Translations under genes and position numbers: made by a program
Part shown: positions 6,646 through 14,832 of the stretch, piece after piece
Position numbering within the stretch: position 1 is the first letter of the stretch
Layout: every line of letters starts with the position of its first letter
Virus record (IMG/VR): IMGVR_UViG_3300035523_000144
Span: 1-38,144 of that record
Origin: a virus
Strand: one strand, 5' to 3'
DNA length: 38,144 nt
Notes under the pieces: generated by a model
Told to the model about the DNA's origin: nothing
Seen by the model: only the letters and a program-made list of their open reading frames with translations
Database searches by the model: none

Positions 6646-7101
6646 TCATCGCCCGGTCCCCAGGAGGGGCACGGACGAGTCGCCGGCGACGATCGCCTCC
6701 TCGAGGGTCCGCCCGTCACGAAGGAGCGCGTACGGCATGAGCTCGCGCATGACCGTGGACGCCTCGCCCTCGGCGAACTCCAGCTTGGCCTTGAGGAGCA
6801 GCACGTTCGCGCGCCAGCGCCGGCGCCACTCGGCGGCGACCTGGTTGTCGCTGGGAAGCCACTTCGTGGTCGTGGGCGGCTTTCCGTCCGCGATCCACTG
6901 CGCGCGCAGGCTCTCGGCCGTCGGGCGCTCGATGCGGAACAGGAACCGGTGACCGGCCAACTCGAACGTCAACTGGTCGCCCTCGGGCTCGGACGCCCAC
7001 GCCATGCGCTGGACGCCGTGCTTGGTCAGCAGGCCCGTGATCTCGCCGCGCGACGACTCGACGCTGACCGCGGTGCCCTCGGCGAACCGCCGCGCGGTCA
7101 T
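6646..7101 (-). CDS. Conserved phage/plasmid-type hypothetical protein
   Basis: A 151-aa protein starting at ATG 7101, overlapping the ParB-like stop as ATGA. The N-terminus (FAEGTAVSVESSRGEITGLL) matches a recurrent but unnamed pattern in phage and plasmid proteins: an 'AE-x-T-x-V...SR-x-EI' opening, then a beta-rich body (QLTFELAGHRFLFRIERP). The C-terminal half is helical (RRRWRANVLLLKAKLEFAEG). The earlier in-frame starts run antisense to the ParB-like gene and were rejected. It probably works alongside the ParB-like gene; the activity is unknown. Confidence 0.75.
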   Translation of the reverse strand: MTARRFAEGTAVSVESSRGEITGLLTKHGVQRMAWASEPEGDQLTFELAGHRFLFRIERPTAESLRAQWIADGKPPTTTKWLPSDNQVAAEWRRRWRANVLLLKAKLEFAEGEASTVMRELMPYALLRDGRTLEEAIVAGDSSVPLLGTGR

Positions 7102-8936
7102 GACGGGTCCTCGACGCCGTACTCGGCCGCGAGGGCGTCCCAGTCGACGTGGTAACCGGCCTTGTCCCGGAAGTCGCCGGCGATGCGCTCGGCGAGCTCC
7201 TTCGCGAGATCCTCGTCGCTGAGGGCGTGGATCGCCGCGAACGGGTTGGTCTTCTTGCCGCCGTGGGCCCCCGCCCAGGTCGGGATCTGGTAGCTCAGGA
7301 GGTCCCAGAGCATCGCCTCGGCGAGGATCCTGTCGATGGCGATCGCCCGGGCCTCGGGCAGCGCCCAGCCGGACGCCGTCCGCTTGATGGCCTGCTGGAC
7401 GCGGTGGGCCTTTGCCTCCCGAGCGACGCGCCTCTCCTCTGTCGCCTTCGACCTGGCCACGCGATGCTCGGAGTTGACGCACGCGGTCGCCCAGCTGAGG
7501 CCGTAGTTGACGAGGCGGCCGCCGTCGTCCCGCCACCGCGATGACTCGGTGACCTTCGCCCGGTACGCCCGGCAGTCACAGACGGCGCCGCCCGGTCGCG
7601 GCTCGGCCTCCTGCCAGCCGCTCGCCTTCCGGGCGTTCACGAAGCCGCCGGCCTTGAGGCGGGCGATCAGCCAGTCCTCGGATCCGCCGTTGCAGTAGCC
7701 CCCGCCGACGACGACCACGACGTCGGTCGCGACACCCTTCGCCACCTGCTCGGCGATCACGGCGTCGACGGCCTTCCGGCGAGCCTCGAGGAGCGCGGCG
7801 CTCTCTCGCTGGTTCTTCGCCTCGAGCTCGGCGTTCCGCTTCCGGAGCTGGACCTCCTCCTCGGTTCGGTGCGCGGAGTAGCCGCGGGCGACGACGTCCT
7901 GGGCGAGCTCGACCTGGCTCTTGGGCGCGAGGCCCTTCATCGCCTTCGCGTGCGCCGGCGTGATCGACCCGGCCGCGATCAGTGCCTGGATCGGCTCAGG
8001 CGCCTCGAGAAGGCCGAGGTCGTTGGCGACGGTCGAGGGCGCGATGCCGAGCTCGCGGGCGAGGTCGGCCTGGCTCTTGCCGCCGTCGATTACCTCGCGC
8101 ATGGCCCGGGCCCTGTCGAGGGCCGGCAGGTCCTTGCGGTGCAGGTTCTCGACGAGCTGCTCGATCGAGCGGGCGGACCCGTGGCGATCGACGTCCGCCT
8201 CCGGCGGCAGGACCATGGCCCGGATCGTGGCCGCTCCGGCCATCCGGGACGCCAAGGTGCGGCGCTGGCCCCACGTGACGAGGTAGCGGCCGTCCGGGTG
8301 CGGCCCGGTCGCCTTGACCGGCTGCAGGACGCCGTGCTCGGCAATCGACGCCGCCAGCTCCTCGAGGTCCTCGAGGTTGACGCGGACGTTGTCGCCGACG
8401 TCGACGAGATCGAGCGGCAGATCGAGCAGGGAAGCGGCGCCCGCGGCTGGGGGGAGAGCCGCGGGCGCCTGGGCGAAGTGTGCAGACTCCGCGCCGCGCG
8501 GGACTGCGTCAATTGACGTAGGCCGGCTGCCAGCCGCCGGAGCCGCCTCGGGGGCAGCCTGCTCGACCGCCTCGATGGCGCGCGGTGCGGATCCGTCCGG
8601 GGTGGGCTCCGGCGCTGCTGCAGGTGTGGTGGCGGCACCAGCGGCCGGGGGAACCGCCGGCGCCGCGGGGGATGCGGGAGTGAACACGTGGGCGTGGGGG
8701 CCGTCGGGGCACTCGGGCCCGTGCTCGGGCCGCTCGCCGGCGGCCGCGGTCCGGCGCATCGGCGCGACGGAGCGGGCCTTCGCGGCCTTCTCCAGGTCGA
8801 GCTCGATGAAGCCCTTGTTGGCGCCCCAGCACGTCTTCGCCATCTCGGGGAAGGCCGCGCCGTGGACCGAGCACGTGTCGTCGGTGCCGTGGACGCAGGC
8901 CCTGCGGGCGTTCCGCGCGGAAACGGCCGCGGTCAT
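7098..8936 (-). CDS. ParB-like nuclease/partition-fold protein, long C-terminus
   Basis: A 612-aa protein with four parts. Residues 1-85 hold Cys/His clusters (ACVHGTDDTCSVHG, TCWGANKG). Residues 86-165 are an Ala/Pro linker. Residues 170-310 form a ParB/Spo0J core: the N-domain with GQRR at 223-226, ENLHR at 263-267, and the helix-turn-helix KSQADLARELGIAPSTV from about 288. The remainder is a C-terminal region with a coiled coil and Cys (CDCRAY). GQRR and ENLHR correspond to the CTP-binding motifs of ParB proteins. The extra N- and C-terminal domains make it about twice the usual ParB length. There is no ParA nearby, so a replication or transcription role is as likely as partition. Confidence 0.85.
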   Translation of the reverse strand: MTAAVSARNARRACVHGTDDTCSVHGAAFPEMAKTCWGANKGFIELDLEKAAKARSVAPMRRTAAAGERPEHGPECPDGPHAHVFTPASPAAPAVPPAAGAATTPAAAPEPTPDGSAPRAIEAVEQAAPEAAPAAGSRPTSIDAVPRGAESAHFAQAPAALPPAAGAASLLDLPLDLVDVGDNVRVNLEDLEELAASIAEHGVLQPVKATGPHPDGRYLVTWGQRRTLASRMAGAATIRAMVLPPEADVDRHGSARSIEQLVENLHRKDLPALDRARAMREVIDGGKSQADLARELGIAPSTVANDLGLLEAPEPIQALIAAGSITPAHAKAMKGLAPKSQVELAQDVVARGYSAHRTEEEVQLRKRNAELEAKNQRESAALLEARRKAVDAVIAEQVAKGVATDVVVVVGGGYCNGGSEDWLIARLKAGGFVNARKASGWQEAEPRPGGAVCDCRAYRAKVTESSRWRDDGGRLVNYGLSWATACVNSEHRVARSKATEERRVAREAKAHRVQQAIKRTASGWALPEARAIAIDRILAEAMLWDLLSYQIPTWAGAHGGKKTNPFAAIHALSDEDLAKELAERIAGDFRDKAGYHVDWDALAAEYGVEDPS

Positions 8937-9850
8937 GCCGGCACCGCCTTCGCGGCGTTGCGCTCGCTGAGCAGCTGCGCGATGTCCTCGGGCAGCTGGC
9001 CCGCGGCGCGGATCTCCCGCAGGATCTGGCCGACCCTGGTCTCGCTGACCCCGAGCTTGACGCCGGCCTCCGTGAGCCGCGCCGTCGAGCGCACGGCCTC
9101 GAGCACCACGCGGTCGCGCTCGGTTCGGTCGCGCGGCAGCGGGTAGCGGTCCGACTTGGCGGCCTTGGCGGCGAGCATCGCGGCGTTCCCGCGCTGGCGG
9201 CTCGCGGCCGCGCGCTCCTCGTCGTTGGGGTCGCCCTTGGGCGCCTTGTCGGTGCGCCAGGACTCGCGGCCGTGCTCGCGGCGGATCGGCCGGGGATCGA
9301 GGCCGGCCCGGTCGTCGACGACGTCCAGCGGCCGCGGCATCGTGACTCCCTCGCGCAGGGCCATCCGGGGCAGGTGGTCGTCGCAGTCGGCGGTCCAGGT
9401 CCAGTGGACACGCAGGCCGGGCGCTACCTCCTCCGCCTCCCGGGCGGGCGCGATCGGCAGCGTGGACTTCTTGCCGCAGACGGCCTCATGGATGCAGGTC
9501 GTGCACAGGAGATCAGGCGGCGCGGCGGTGGTCGACACGGGTGGTTCCTCCAAGACGGCGACGGGGGGCTCCGGTACCCCGGTCCGCGCAGGGCTGCCCA
9601 CCCCGTGCGCGGACCGGGAAGCCGGACGCATGACGGCCATGCCCGCGGACGGGCGGAAGTCGGGAAGGCGTGGCGTGCGGAGGGCCTGGCTCGCGGTGAC
9701 GCGCGCGGCCAGCTCGTCCGCGGTCAGGACGCGGCGCTCGATCTCGGTGCTGACGGTGTAGACCGCGAGGTCCTGTGTCGGCCCGATGTCGTGCGGGCAG
9801 CCGGGCGCGTGGGCGCAGCCGTTCGAGGGACCGGTCCGGGTGATGGCCAT
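8933..9850 (-). CDS. Putative DNA-binding protein, zinc and HTH segments
   Basis: A 305-aa protein starting at ATG 9850 (TGATG) or GTG 9853 (GTGA). Segments seen: Cys/His near the N-terminus (CAHAPGCPHD), a proline-rich linker, and a second cluster (CTTCIHEAVCG) followed by WTWTADCDDH. The basic C-terminal region from about residue 190 includes a helix-turn-helix-like stretch (TEAGVKLGVSETRVGQILREI). It is coupled to the ParB-like gene by ATGA. It probably binds DNA and may be a transcription or replication accessory. No family is named. Confidence 0.7.
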   Translation of the reverse strand: MAITRTGPSNGCAHAPGCPHDIGPTQDLAVYTVSTEIERRVLTADELAARVTASQALRTPRLPDFRPSAGMAVMRPASRSAHGVGSPARTGVPEPPVAVLEEPPVSTTAAPPDLLCTTCIHEAVCGKKSTLPIAPAREAEEVAPGLRVHWTWTADCDDHLPRMALREGVTMPRPLDVVDDRAGLDPRPIRREHGRESWRTDKAPKGDPNDEERAAASRQRGNAAMLAAKAAKSDRYPLPRDRTERDRVVLEAVRSTARLTEAGVKLGVSETRVGQILREIRAAGQLPEDIAQLLSERNAAKAVPA

Positions 9851-10149
9851 CACTCGGCCACCGGGTGCCAGGCGGTCGCCCGCACGGGCCCGTCGGGCGT
9901 GATGACGAACTCCGCGTGCCAGTCGGCGACGCGGACGTCCGCGACCGGGAGTGCGGCCAGCGCGATCGCGCGGTAGATCGTCCGGCGCTCGACGCCGTAG
10001 GCGAGGGCGAGCGTGTCGATCGAGGCGCCGGCGGCGCGCGAGGCGGCGATCGCCACGGCCTGCGCGGGCGTGACCTTGCGGTACAGGTAGCCGAAGCCGG
10101 GCGCGTCGCGCGGCCCGGTGCGGCGATCGTCGAGGGAGGCGCCGGCCAT
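9850..10149 (-). CDS. Small HTH protein (resolvase-type helix-turn-helix)
   Basis: A 99-aa protein starting at ATG 10149 in a TGATG overlap. The middle is a Hin/resolvase-type helix-turn-helix (TPAQAVAIAASRAAGASIDT, then LALAYGVERRTIYRAI, about residues 25-60). There is no catalytic resolvase domain, so it would act by binding DNA. It forms a cassette with three further small genes and the ParB-like gene, all with overlapping starts and stops. Confidence 0.75.
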   Translation of the reverse strand: MAGASLDDRRTGPRDAPGFGYLYRKVTPAQAVAIAASRAAGASIDTLALAYGVERRTIYRAIALAALPVADVRVADWHAEFVITPDGPVRATAWHPVAE

Positions 10150-10433
10150 CAGCGGGCCACCGGGCAGATCTGCCGGTCGTGCCAGGCGAGCCAGTTGTCC
10201 GCCGCCCGGGCGAGGGCGCGCCGGCTGATGCCGCTGCTGCTGTCGGGCGTGAGCGCGGCGAGGATCGGCCGCCACGCCTCTGCACCGTCCACCAGGTGCT
10301 GGCGCACCACGGCCGACGGAGCGTGGATGTCCCGCCGGCATGCCCAGCACGCGCCGTCAGCGGCCGAGCAGGCGCATCCGCAGCGGCAGCTGCACGGCCT
10401 GCGCTCGCCGGTCGCGGCGACGGGCGGGAGCAT
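10149..10433 (-). CDS. Cys-rich zinc-binding protein
   Basis: A 94-aa protein starting at ATG 10433 (TGATG). The N-terminal third is dense in cysteines (CSCRCGCACSAADGACWACRRD), enough for two zinc sites. The C-terminal part is helical with two tryptophans (DNWLAWHDRQICP). It is coupled on both sides. The function is unknown. Confidence 0.7.
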   Translation of the reverse strand: MLPPVAATGERRPCSCRCGCACSAADGACWACRRDIHAPSAVVRQHLVDGAEAWRPILAALTPDSSSGISRRALARAADNWLAWHDRQICPVAR

Positions 10434-10576
10434 CAGCGGCCCCTCTTCGGCGCGCGGGCGGAGTCGAGGTGCTCCTGGCCGATGGCGGTCCGCGTCGAGT
10501 GGCGGCGGTTGCACGTCCGGCAGATGTAGTGAGGGACGATCGGCTCGAGCTTGGCCGGAGCCTTGGGCGCGCTCAC
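10433..10576 (-). CDS. Zinc-finger micro-protein
   Basis: A 47-aa protein starting at GTG 10576 (GTGA with the upstream stop) and stopping inside TGATG. It contains YICRTCNRRHSTRTAIGQEHL: a C-x2-C pair followed by His residues, close to a classical single zinc finger. It is probably a nucleic-acid-binding micro-protein. In-frame upstream codons run antisense to neighbours and were rejected. Confidence 0.65.
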   Translation of the reverse strand: MSAPKAPAKLEPIVPHYICRTCNRRHSTRTAIGQEHLDSARAPKRGR

Positions 10577-10701
10577 GCCGGCGTCCCCGCGACGATCGCC
10601 ACGACGACGAACGCCCACCCGACGACGACGATGACGGGCGCGGCCAGCACGCCCGCGACGATCTCGCGCGGCGTCAGCTCGGCGAGGACCTCGCGGATCA
10701 C
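10573..10701 (-). CDS. Single-span membrane micro-protein
   Basis: A 42-aa peptide starting at GTG 10701, coupled at both ends by GTGA. A short charged start (MIREVLAELTPRE) is followed by one long hydrophobic helix (AGVLAAPVIVVVGWAFVVVA). The role is unknown. Confidence 0.6.
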   Translation of the reverse strand: MIREVLAELTPREIVAGVLAAPVIVVVGWAFVVVAIVAGTPA

Positions 10702-10913
10702 CGGAGCACCACGACGCCGCGGCGGGCCGCGCGCAGGAGGGCTTTCTCCGAGCGCCGGCGGCGCCCGTGGTTGGGCGAGCCGAGCCCGTCCACGACGGCC
10801 GGGGGATTGACCGGGTGCAGCACCTGGCCACGGGCCCGGGCGAGGATCAGCGCCTCGCCCTCGGCCCTGCGGTCGACCGCCAGGCGGCTGGTGTCGACGC
10901 CGACGCGGGTCAT
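10698..10913 (-). CDS. Small basic hypothetical protein
   Basis: A 71-aa, Arg-rich protein starting at ATG 10913 (ATGA with the metallopeptidase gene). The C-terminus (NHGRRRRSEKALLRAARRG) is strongly basic, suggesting nucleic-acid binding. No family is recognised. Coupling to neighbours on both sides supports it. Confidence 0.6.
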   Translation of the reverse strand: MTRVGVDTSRLAVDRRAEGEALILARARGQVLHPVNPPAVVDGLGSPNHGRRRRSEKALLRAARRGVVVLR

Positions 10914-11692
10914 GCCTCGCCGCCCTGGCCGTCGTCCTCGGGGTCGAGGATCTCGCCCGTCTCGGGATCCACGCGGCGGCCGCCGCGCAGGTTGGCGGCG
11001 GCCGCGCGCAGGACGTCCTGCTCGGCGGCCGTGACGGTGATCTCCGCGGGAGACCGGCGCCCGCGGATGCGCGAAGCGGTGACGGTCGTGCCGTTGCCAT
11101 CGAGGGCGCCGGCGTTGACCTCGTCGACGACCTTGTCCATGACGCGGTCCATGAAGGACTCGCCGTCGACCGCGCGAAGCGGGACGACGTTCTCGCCGGC
11201 CTGGTCGCGCTGCCACGCGCTGAACGCGTTGAACAGCTCGCGGCGGCCCGGGAGGGCGGGCCCGTAGCGCCGCGCCGTCTTGCTCATCTCCTCGACGTCG
11301 TGCGGGCGCAGCGAGAGCTTCCCGCCGGACCACTCGATGTGCATGAGCTCGTGGTGCAGGACCGCCTGGCGCTGGTGGTCGCTGAACGCGTCCCAGAAGG
11401 CCTTGCGGAACTGGATGACCAGGTCGTGCCCGGTGAGGCTCAGCCAGAGCGGCGACGCCTTCGTGACCCTGGCGATCGTGTGCGGCTTGAACTCCTCCTT
11501 CTCTGGGTCGAAGGGCTTCGTCTCGAAGACGTAGGCGATCTCGAGCACGCCGTCGGACACCGCCCGGCGGAGGTCGCCGAACTCCTCCCAGAGGCGCATG
11601 ACGGTGACGGCGAGGCTCGCGACCTCGGGCGCCAGGACGAAGGGCTCGGCGGCGAGGCCCGGGAACAGTCCGCCGTCGGGGTTGGTGGCCAT
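10910..11692 (-). CDS. Putative phage metallopeptidase
   Basis: A 260-aa protein with the zinc-protease motif HHELMHIEW (HELMH at residues 114-118) in the setting typical of the putative phage metallopeptidase family. Around it are an upstream strand region (VLEIAYVFETKPF, IARVTKASPLW) and a downstream helix. The C-terminal third is variable and acidic. A strong ribosome binding site (AGGAG) overlaps the recT stop codon, with ATG at 11692. It lies directly after recT, as such genes often do. The substrate is unknown; a role in processing a host or phage early protein is inferred. Confidence 0.85.
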   Translation of the reverse strand: MATNPDGGLFPGLAAEPFVLAPEVASLAVTVMRLWEEFGDLRRAVSDGVLEIAYVFETKPFDPEKEEFKPHTIARVTKASPLWLSLTGHDLVIQFRKAFWDAFSDHQRQAVLHHELMHIEWSGGKLSLRPHDVEEMSKTARRYGPALPGRRELFNAFSAWQRDQAGENVVPLRAVDGESFMDRVMDKVVDEVNAGALDGNGTTVTASRIRGRRSPAEITVTAAEQDVLRAAAANLRGGRRVDPETGEILDPEDDGQGGEA

Positions 11693-11701
11693 CGGTTTCT
11701 C

Positions 11702-12781
11702 CTACTCGGCGATCAGGGCGGCGGCGAGCTCGGAGCGCGCCTTCGCGCGGTCCGGCTCGGCCATGCGGCCCATGTCGGGGAACATCTCGGTCGCGACCGC
11801 CTTCGCGTACTCGGTCGAGATCGAGTGCTGGGCGAGGAACGCGGCGAAGGTCTCGCTGTCCATGGCGTCGGGCCAGGACGGCTCGGGAGCGGTCGCCAGC
11901 GGGTCGACGGCCTCGACCACCACGACGACCGGCTCCGGGTCAGGAGCGGCCGGGGCGGGCTGGCTCGGGCGCAGCCGCGCAGCGAGGCGGGCGGTGGCCG
12001 GCGCGGCGGCCGGGAGCTGCGGGGCCACCGGGGCCGGCGCCTCGAGCTCGTCCTCGCGGACCAGGATCGAGCGAACCTCGGGGCGGACCGGGAGCAGCTT
12101 CGCGAGACGCTTCACGACCGTCTTCTTGGCCATCTCGTCCCAGTCGGTGTCCCAGGGGTTGATGCCCTTCTTCTGCTTGCCCTTCGCGCGGATCCGCTCG
12201 ACCTCGGCGTGGTCCATGACGTCGAACTTCGGCTCGGCGCCGTTGGCCATGCGGGCGATCGCGTAGACGTGGGAGGTGGGCTTGCTCGAGCGGCTCGCCG
12301 ACAGCGTCGGGACATGCACGAGGCTGGCCGCGATGCCCTCGGTGTAGGCGAACTCGTCGCCCTCCTTGACCGTGCGCGCCTCGATCGAGAGGACGTCGGA
12401 CGGGGTCCCGTCCTTCGCCGGCCTGGTGACCATCGCGACCACGCCGCGGAAGTCGGGGATCAGCTGCGCGCGCTTCTCCCAGCGATCGGGCTCGTTGCCC
12501 CGGCTGACCTTCACGTTGAACGGCACCAGGTGCGCGCCACCGGCGGCGCCGGTCGGCTCGAGGCCCATGGCCGCTGCCTCGAACACGGCCGTCACGACCG
12601 AGTCCGGCGTGCAGGCCAGCAGGTCGGGGTTCTTGGCGCAGGCCTGGAGCACGACGCGCTTGAACCGGGTGACGGCACTGGCGTCCGGCAGGAGCTCGAG
12701 CAGGGCCTGGCTCTGCTCGTTGAGCGCGATCGCGACCGGCGACTCCTCGACGCGCACGAGCGCGGTGGCCTGGCTACCCAT
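11702..12781 (-). CDS. recT: RecT family single-strand annealing protein
   Basis: A 359-aa RecT-type recombinase that coats 3' single strands and anneals complementary DNA. The core occupies residues 10-235: a helical start (LLELLPDASAVTRFKRVVLQ), the family stretch CTPDSVVTAVFEAAAMGLEP, LIPDFRGVVAMV, and INPWDTDWDEMAKKTVVKRL. A Pro/Ala linker and a short helical C-terminal domain follow. ATG 12781 has the ribosome binding site AGGAGGAG and overlaps the exonuclease stop by 8 bp. The pair forms a phage two-component recombination system with RusA as resolvase. Confidence 0.93.
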   Translation of the reverse strand: MGSQATALVRVEESPVAIALNEQSQALLELLPDASAVTRFKRVVLQACAKNPDLLACTPDSVVTAVFEAAAMGLEPTGAAGGAHLVPFNVKVSRGNEPDRWEKRAQLIPDFRGVVAMVTRPAKDGTPSDVLSIEARTVKEGDEFAYTEGIAASLVHVPTLSASRSSKPTSHVYAIARMANGAEPKFDVMDHAEVERIRAKGKQKKGINPWDTDWDEMAKKTVVKRLAKLLPVRPEVRSILVREDELEAPAPVAPQLPAAAPATARLAARLRPSQPAPAAPDPEPVVVVVEAVDPLATAPEPSWPDAMDSETFAAFLAQHSISTEYAKAVATEMFPDMGRMAEPDRAKARSELAAALIAE

Positions 12782-13739
12782 TGGTCTCCTCCTCCCATCG
12801 CGGCAGGAAGCGCCGCGATCCTGGCTTCGTGGTCGTGAACTCGGCGACGTGGCGCGGGCTCGGAAGCCACTGCTCCGCCATGGCGCGCCAGTCGGTCTCG
12901 GCGCGGCCCTTCGTGGCCTTCCACGTGATGCGGCCGACGCCCGGGATGACGAGCGCCGTGGCCGGGCCCATGACCGCCTGCAGCTGCGCCTTGAGCGCAG
13001 CGATCTCCGACTCGAGCTCGTCGCGGAGGCCGGTCGCGTGGCGGTAGTGGCGGGCGAGCTCGGCGACGTCGTCGCCCGCGAGCAGCTCCTCGCCGTTGTC
13101 GTCGGGATACGCGGCCGCGAGCGCCCTGGCGGTGGCGTCGGACCCGTCGACCACGGGCTGCTCGCGGCGGGTGACGTGGCCCCAGAAGGCCTCCGTGCCC
13201 TCGATGACGAGCCGCTCCGCATCGGCGTCCCGGCGGATGGGTCCGTAGATGTCGAAGCGGCTGCCGCGGACGACCGCGACGTCGGCCGAGGCCGCGCCCG
13301 TGACGGCCATCTGGGCGACGACCTGGACGAGGACCTCGTCGGGGACCTCGTCGGTGCCCGGCTCCCCGTAGCCGTCGCCGCGGGCCGTCCACTTGAGCTC
13401 CACGAGCCGCCCGTCCTCGCCGCGGCGGTCGAGGCTCGCGAGCATCCACGGGTGCGCCTTCGAGCGCAGGAGCCGGTTGACGCGGCGGAGCGCGATGCCG
13501 GTCTCCGCCTGGTACAGGCCGGCGATCATCGGCTCCAGCGCGGTTCCGATCTGCATCGGGATGCTCGGCTCGGGCGGCGGCGTCAGGCCGCACTTGCGGG
13601 CCCACAGGGCGTAGGGGGACTCCCAGCGCGACAGGCCGAGCGCCGCGGCGGCCTCGGATGCACCGATGCCGTGCTGGCGCGCCTCGAGCCACTCGGGCGT
13701 GCGCTGGATCGCCGGGAGCGCCTCGTGCGTCGCGGCCAT
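12774..13739 (-). CDS. YqaJ-like viral exonuclease
   Basis: A 321-aa YqaJ-type recombination nuclease of the PD-(D/E)xK fold, the partner that produces single strands for RecT. Key residues: Glu69 in GTALEP, Asp104 in ASLDRR, and the Glu114-x-Lys116 pair in VELKW. The N-terminus (RTPEWLEARQHGIGASEAAA) is the family's entry motif. The C-terminal 100 residues are helical and end just after the RecT start. ATG 13739 forms a TGATG overlap with the preceding small gene. Confidence 0.93.
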   Translation of the reverse strand: MAATHEALPAIQRTPEWLEARQHGIGASEAAAALGLSRWESPYALWARKCGLTPPPEPSIPMQIGTALEPMIAGLYQAETGIALRRVNRLLRSKAHPWMLASLDRRGEDGRLVELKWTARGDGYGEPGTDEVPDEVLVQVVAQMAVTGAASADVAVVRGSRFDIYGPIRRDADAERLVIEGTEAFWGHVTRREQPVVDGSDATARALAAAYPDDNGEELLAGDDVAELARHYRHATGLRDELESEIAALKAQLQAVMGPATALVIPGVGRITWKATKGRAETDWRAMAEQWLPSPRHVAEFTTTKPGSRRFLPRWEEETNG

Positions 13740-13930
13740 CAGAGCCCCAGCCCAGGGTTGTCGGTCAGCGCCGCGGTGCAGACCATGCAGTGGCGGAGCT
13801 CCGGCCAGGACAGGTTCTCGGCGACCACCGGCTCGCCGCAGATCGTGCGCGTGGCCCTTGGCGTGTGGGCGTGCGCGACGCGGTCGCGGCCTGCGCGCCA
13901 GGTGACCTTCGGCGCCTTGGTGACGGGCAT
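13739..13930 (-). CDS. Small zinc-binding protein
   Basis: A 63-aa protein with GRDRVAHAH...TICGE...HCMVC: paired Cys and His residues consistent with one zinc site. Its order of motifs resembles the 72-aa protein at 1455-1673. ATG 13930 is preceded by purine-rich GAGGAACCAAGG. It is the first gene after a strong hairpin and so probably starts a transcription or processing unit with exo-recT. Confidence 0.65.
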   Translation of the reverse strand: MPVTKAPKVTWRAGRDRVAHAHTPRATRTICGEPVVAENLSWPELRHCMVCTAALTDNPGLGL

Positions 13931-13979
13931 TCCCTTGGTTCCTCGTGACGGGTGTCGGGGGCGGTCGATCGGGTGGCGT

Positions 13980-14011
13980 CCCCCGGCCCGACCTCCTCAG
14001 CGGGCCGGGGG
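13980..14011 (-). terminator. Strong hairpin, possible terminator or processing site
   Basis: CCCCCGGCCCG (13980-13990) and CGGGCCGGGGG (14001-14011) are perfect 11-bp arms with a 10-base loop. They lie in the 125-bp gap after the gene ending at 14056. No T-run follows on the minus strand, so intrinsic termination would be atypical. RNA processing or pausing is the alternative. Confidence 0.5.
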
Positions 14012-14055
14012 CTGCAGTCGGCCGGTGCGCGAGTCCGGCCCGTCCTCCAGCGCGC

Positions 14056-14331
14056 TTAGGCAGCCGGTTCGACGCGAGTCAGGCCCCGCGTCTCGCCGCT
14101 CCGGCCGGAGCCCAGGGGGGAGTGGGCCCCGGCCGCAGGGGCGGGCAGGGGATCGCCGCCGACGACCGACGGGCGCAGGACGCCGGCGCGCGCCTGGTCA
14201 TGCCAGCGCTCGCCGAAGAAGGACATCGCCTCGCGCTCGTGGGCGGCGCAGTTGGCGTGGACGATCCCGGTGGCCGACGTCGGCACGGGCTCGCGCTCGC
14301 AGCCGGGATCGAAGGCGCAGCGCCGGGTCAC
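14056..14331 (-). CDS. Hypothetical protein with N-terminal Cys/His cluster
   Basis: A 91-aa protein starting at GTG 14331 (GTGA). The N-terminal half has paired Cys and His (RRCAFDPGCERE, HANCAAHERE) suggesting a zinc site. The C-terminal half is low-complexity. It ends in TAA, the only TAA stop in this block, 45 bp before a strong hairpin. The function is unknown. Confidence 0.65.
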   Translation of the reverse strand: MTRRCAFDPGCEREPVPTSATGIVHANCAAHEREAMSFFGERWHDQARAGVLRPSVVGGDPLPAPAAGAHSPLGSGRSGETRGLTRVEPAA

Positions 14332-14468
14332 GGGAGGACTCCCAGCGCCTGCGTCAGGACCTGGCCGAGGACGACACCGACCGCGACGGCGGCCGCGAGC
14401 AGGACGATGGCGAGGGTGCCGGCGATGACGAGGGCGAAGATGCCCGCCCAGGCGTACGGGTCGTTCAT
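14328..14468 (-). CDS. Single-span membrane micro-protein
   Basis: A 46-aa peptide starting at ATG 14468 (ATGA). Almost the whole length is hydrophobic (GIFALVIAGTLAIVLLAAAV). It is followed by GTGA coupling to the next gene. It is one of three tiny membrane proteins in a row of coupled early genes. Confidence 0.65.
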   Translation of the reverse strand: MNDPYAWAGIFALVIAGTLAIVLLAAAVAVGVVLGQVLTQALGVLP

Positions 14469-14560
14469 CGCAGGAGCCACCGGACCATGAACGCGAGCGC
14501 CGGCCAGGCGATGACCATGACGAGCAGGACGGTGGCCACGGCGGCCGGGGCGGTGCTCAT
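14465..14560 (-). CDS. Single-span membrane micro-protein
   Basis: A 31-aa peptide starting at ATG 14560 (ATGA at both ends) with one membrane helix (VATVLLVMVIAWPALAFMV) and a basic tail. It is too short for most gene callers; the reciprocal overlaps argue that it is translated. Confidence 0.55.
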   Translation of the reverse strand: MSTAPAAVATVLLVMVIAWPALAFMVRWLLR

Positions 14561-14832
14561 GCGTACGCCCCCTCGAGGATCCCGAGCAGGGTCGCGACGT
14601 CGTCCGCCGCAGTCTCCAGGTCGCCGAAGCCATGCTCGTACCGGCGCGCGATCGACGTGACGATCTCGCCCTGGGCGGACGTCAGCAGCCTGGCGCCACA
14701 GGCCTCGCACGGCGCATCCAGGGCGCCGGCAAGCTCCTCGGGAGTCAGCTCCGCGGCGGCGCGGCGTCGGGCCATGGGGTCGTTCGCGCGGCGGGTCCAG
14801 CGACGGGCACGGCCGGCAGCCTGGGTGCTCAT
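14557..14832 (-). CDS. Hypothetical protein with CEACG motif
   Basis: A 91-aa protein starting at ATG 14832 (ATGA). It has a basic N-terminus (GRARRWTRRANDPMARRRAA), a Cys pair (CEACGARL) and a helical C-terminus (LETAADDVATLLGILEGAY). It is probably a small DNA-interacting factor; no family is named. Confidence 0.65.
   Translation of the reverse strand: MSTQAAGRARRWTRRANDPMARRRAAAELTPEELAGALDAPCEACGARLLTSAQGEIVTSIARRYEHGFGDLETAADDVATLLGILEGAYA

Noticed and set aside
11300-12838. Long plus-strand frame of 512 codons
   Set aside because: It is antisense to the metallopeptidase and recT, with Arg/Gly/Asp-rich text and no domain; a GC-driven shadow.
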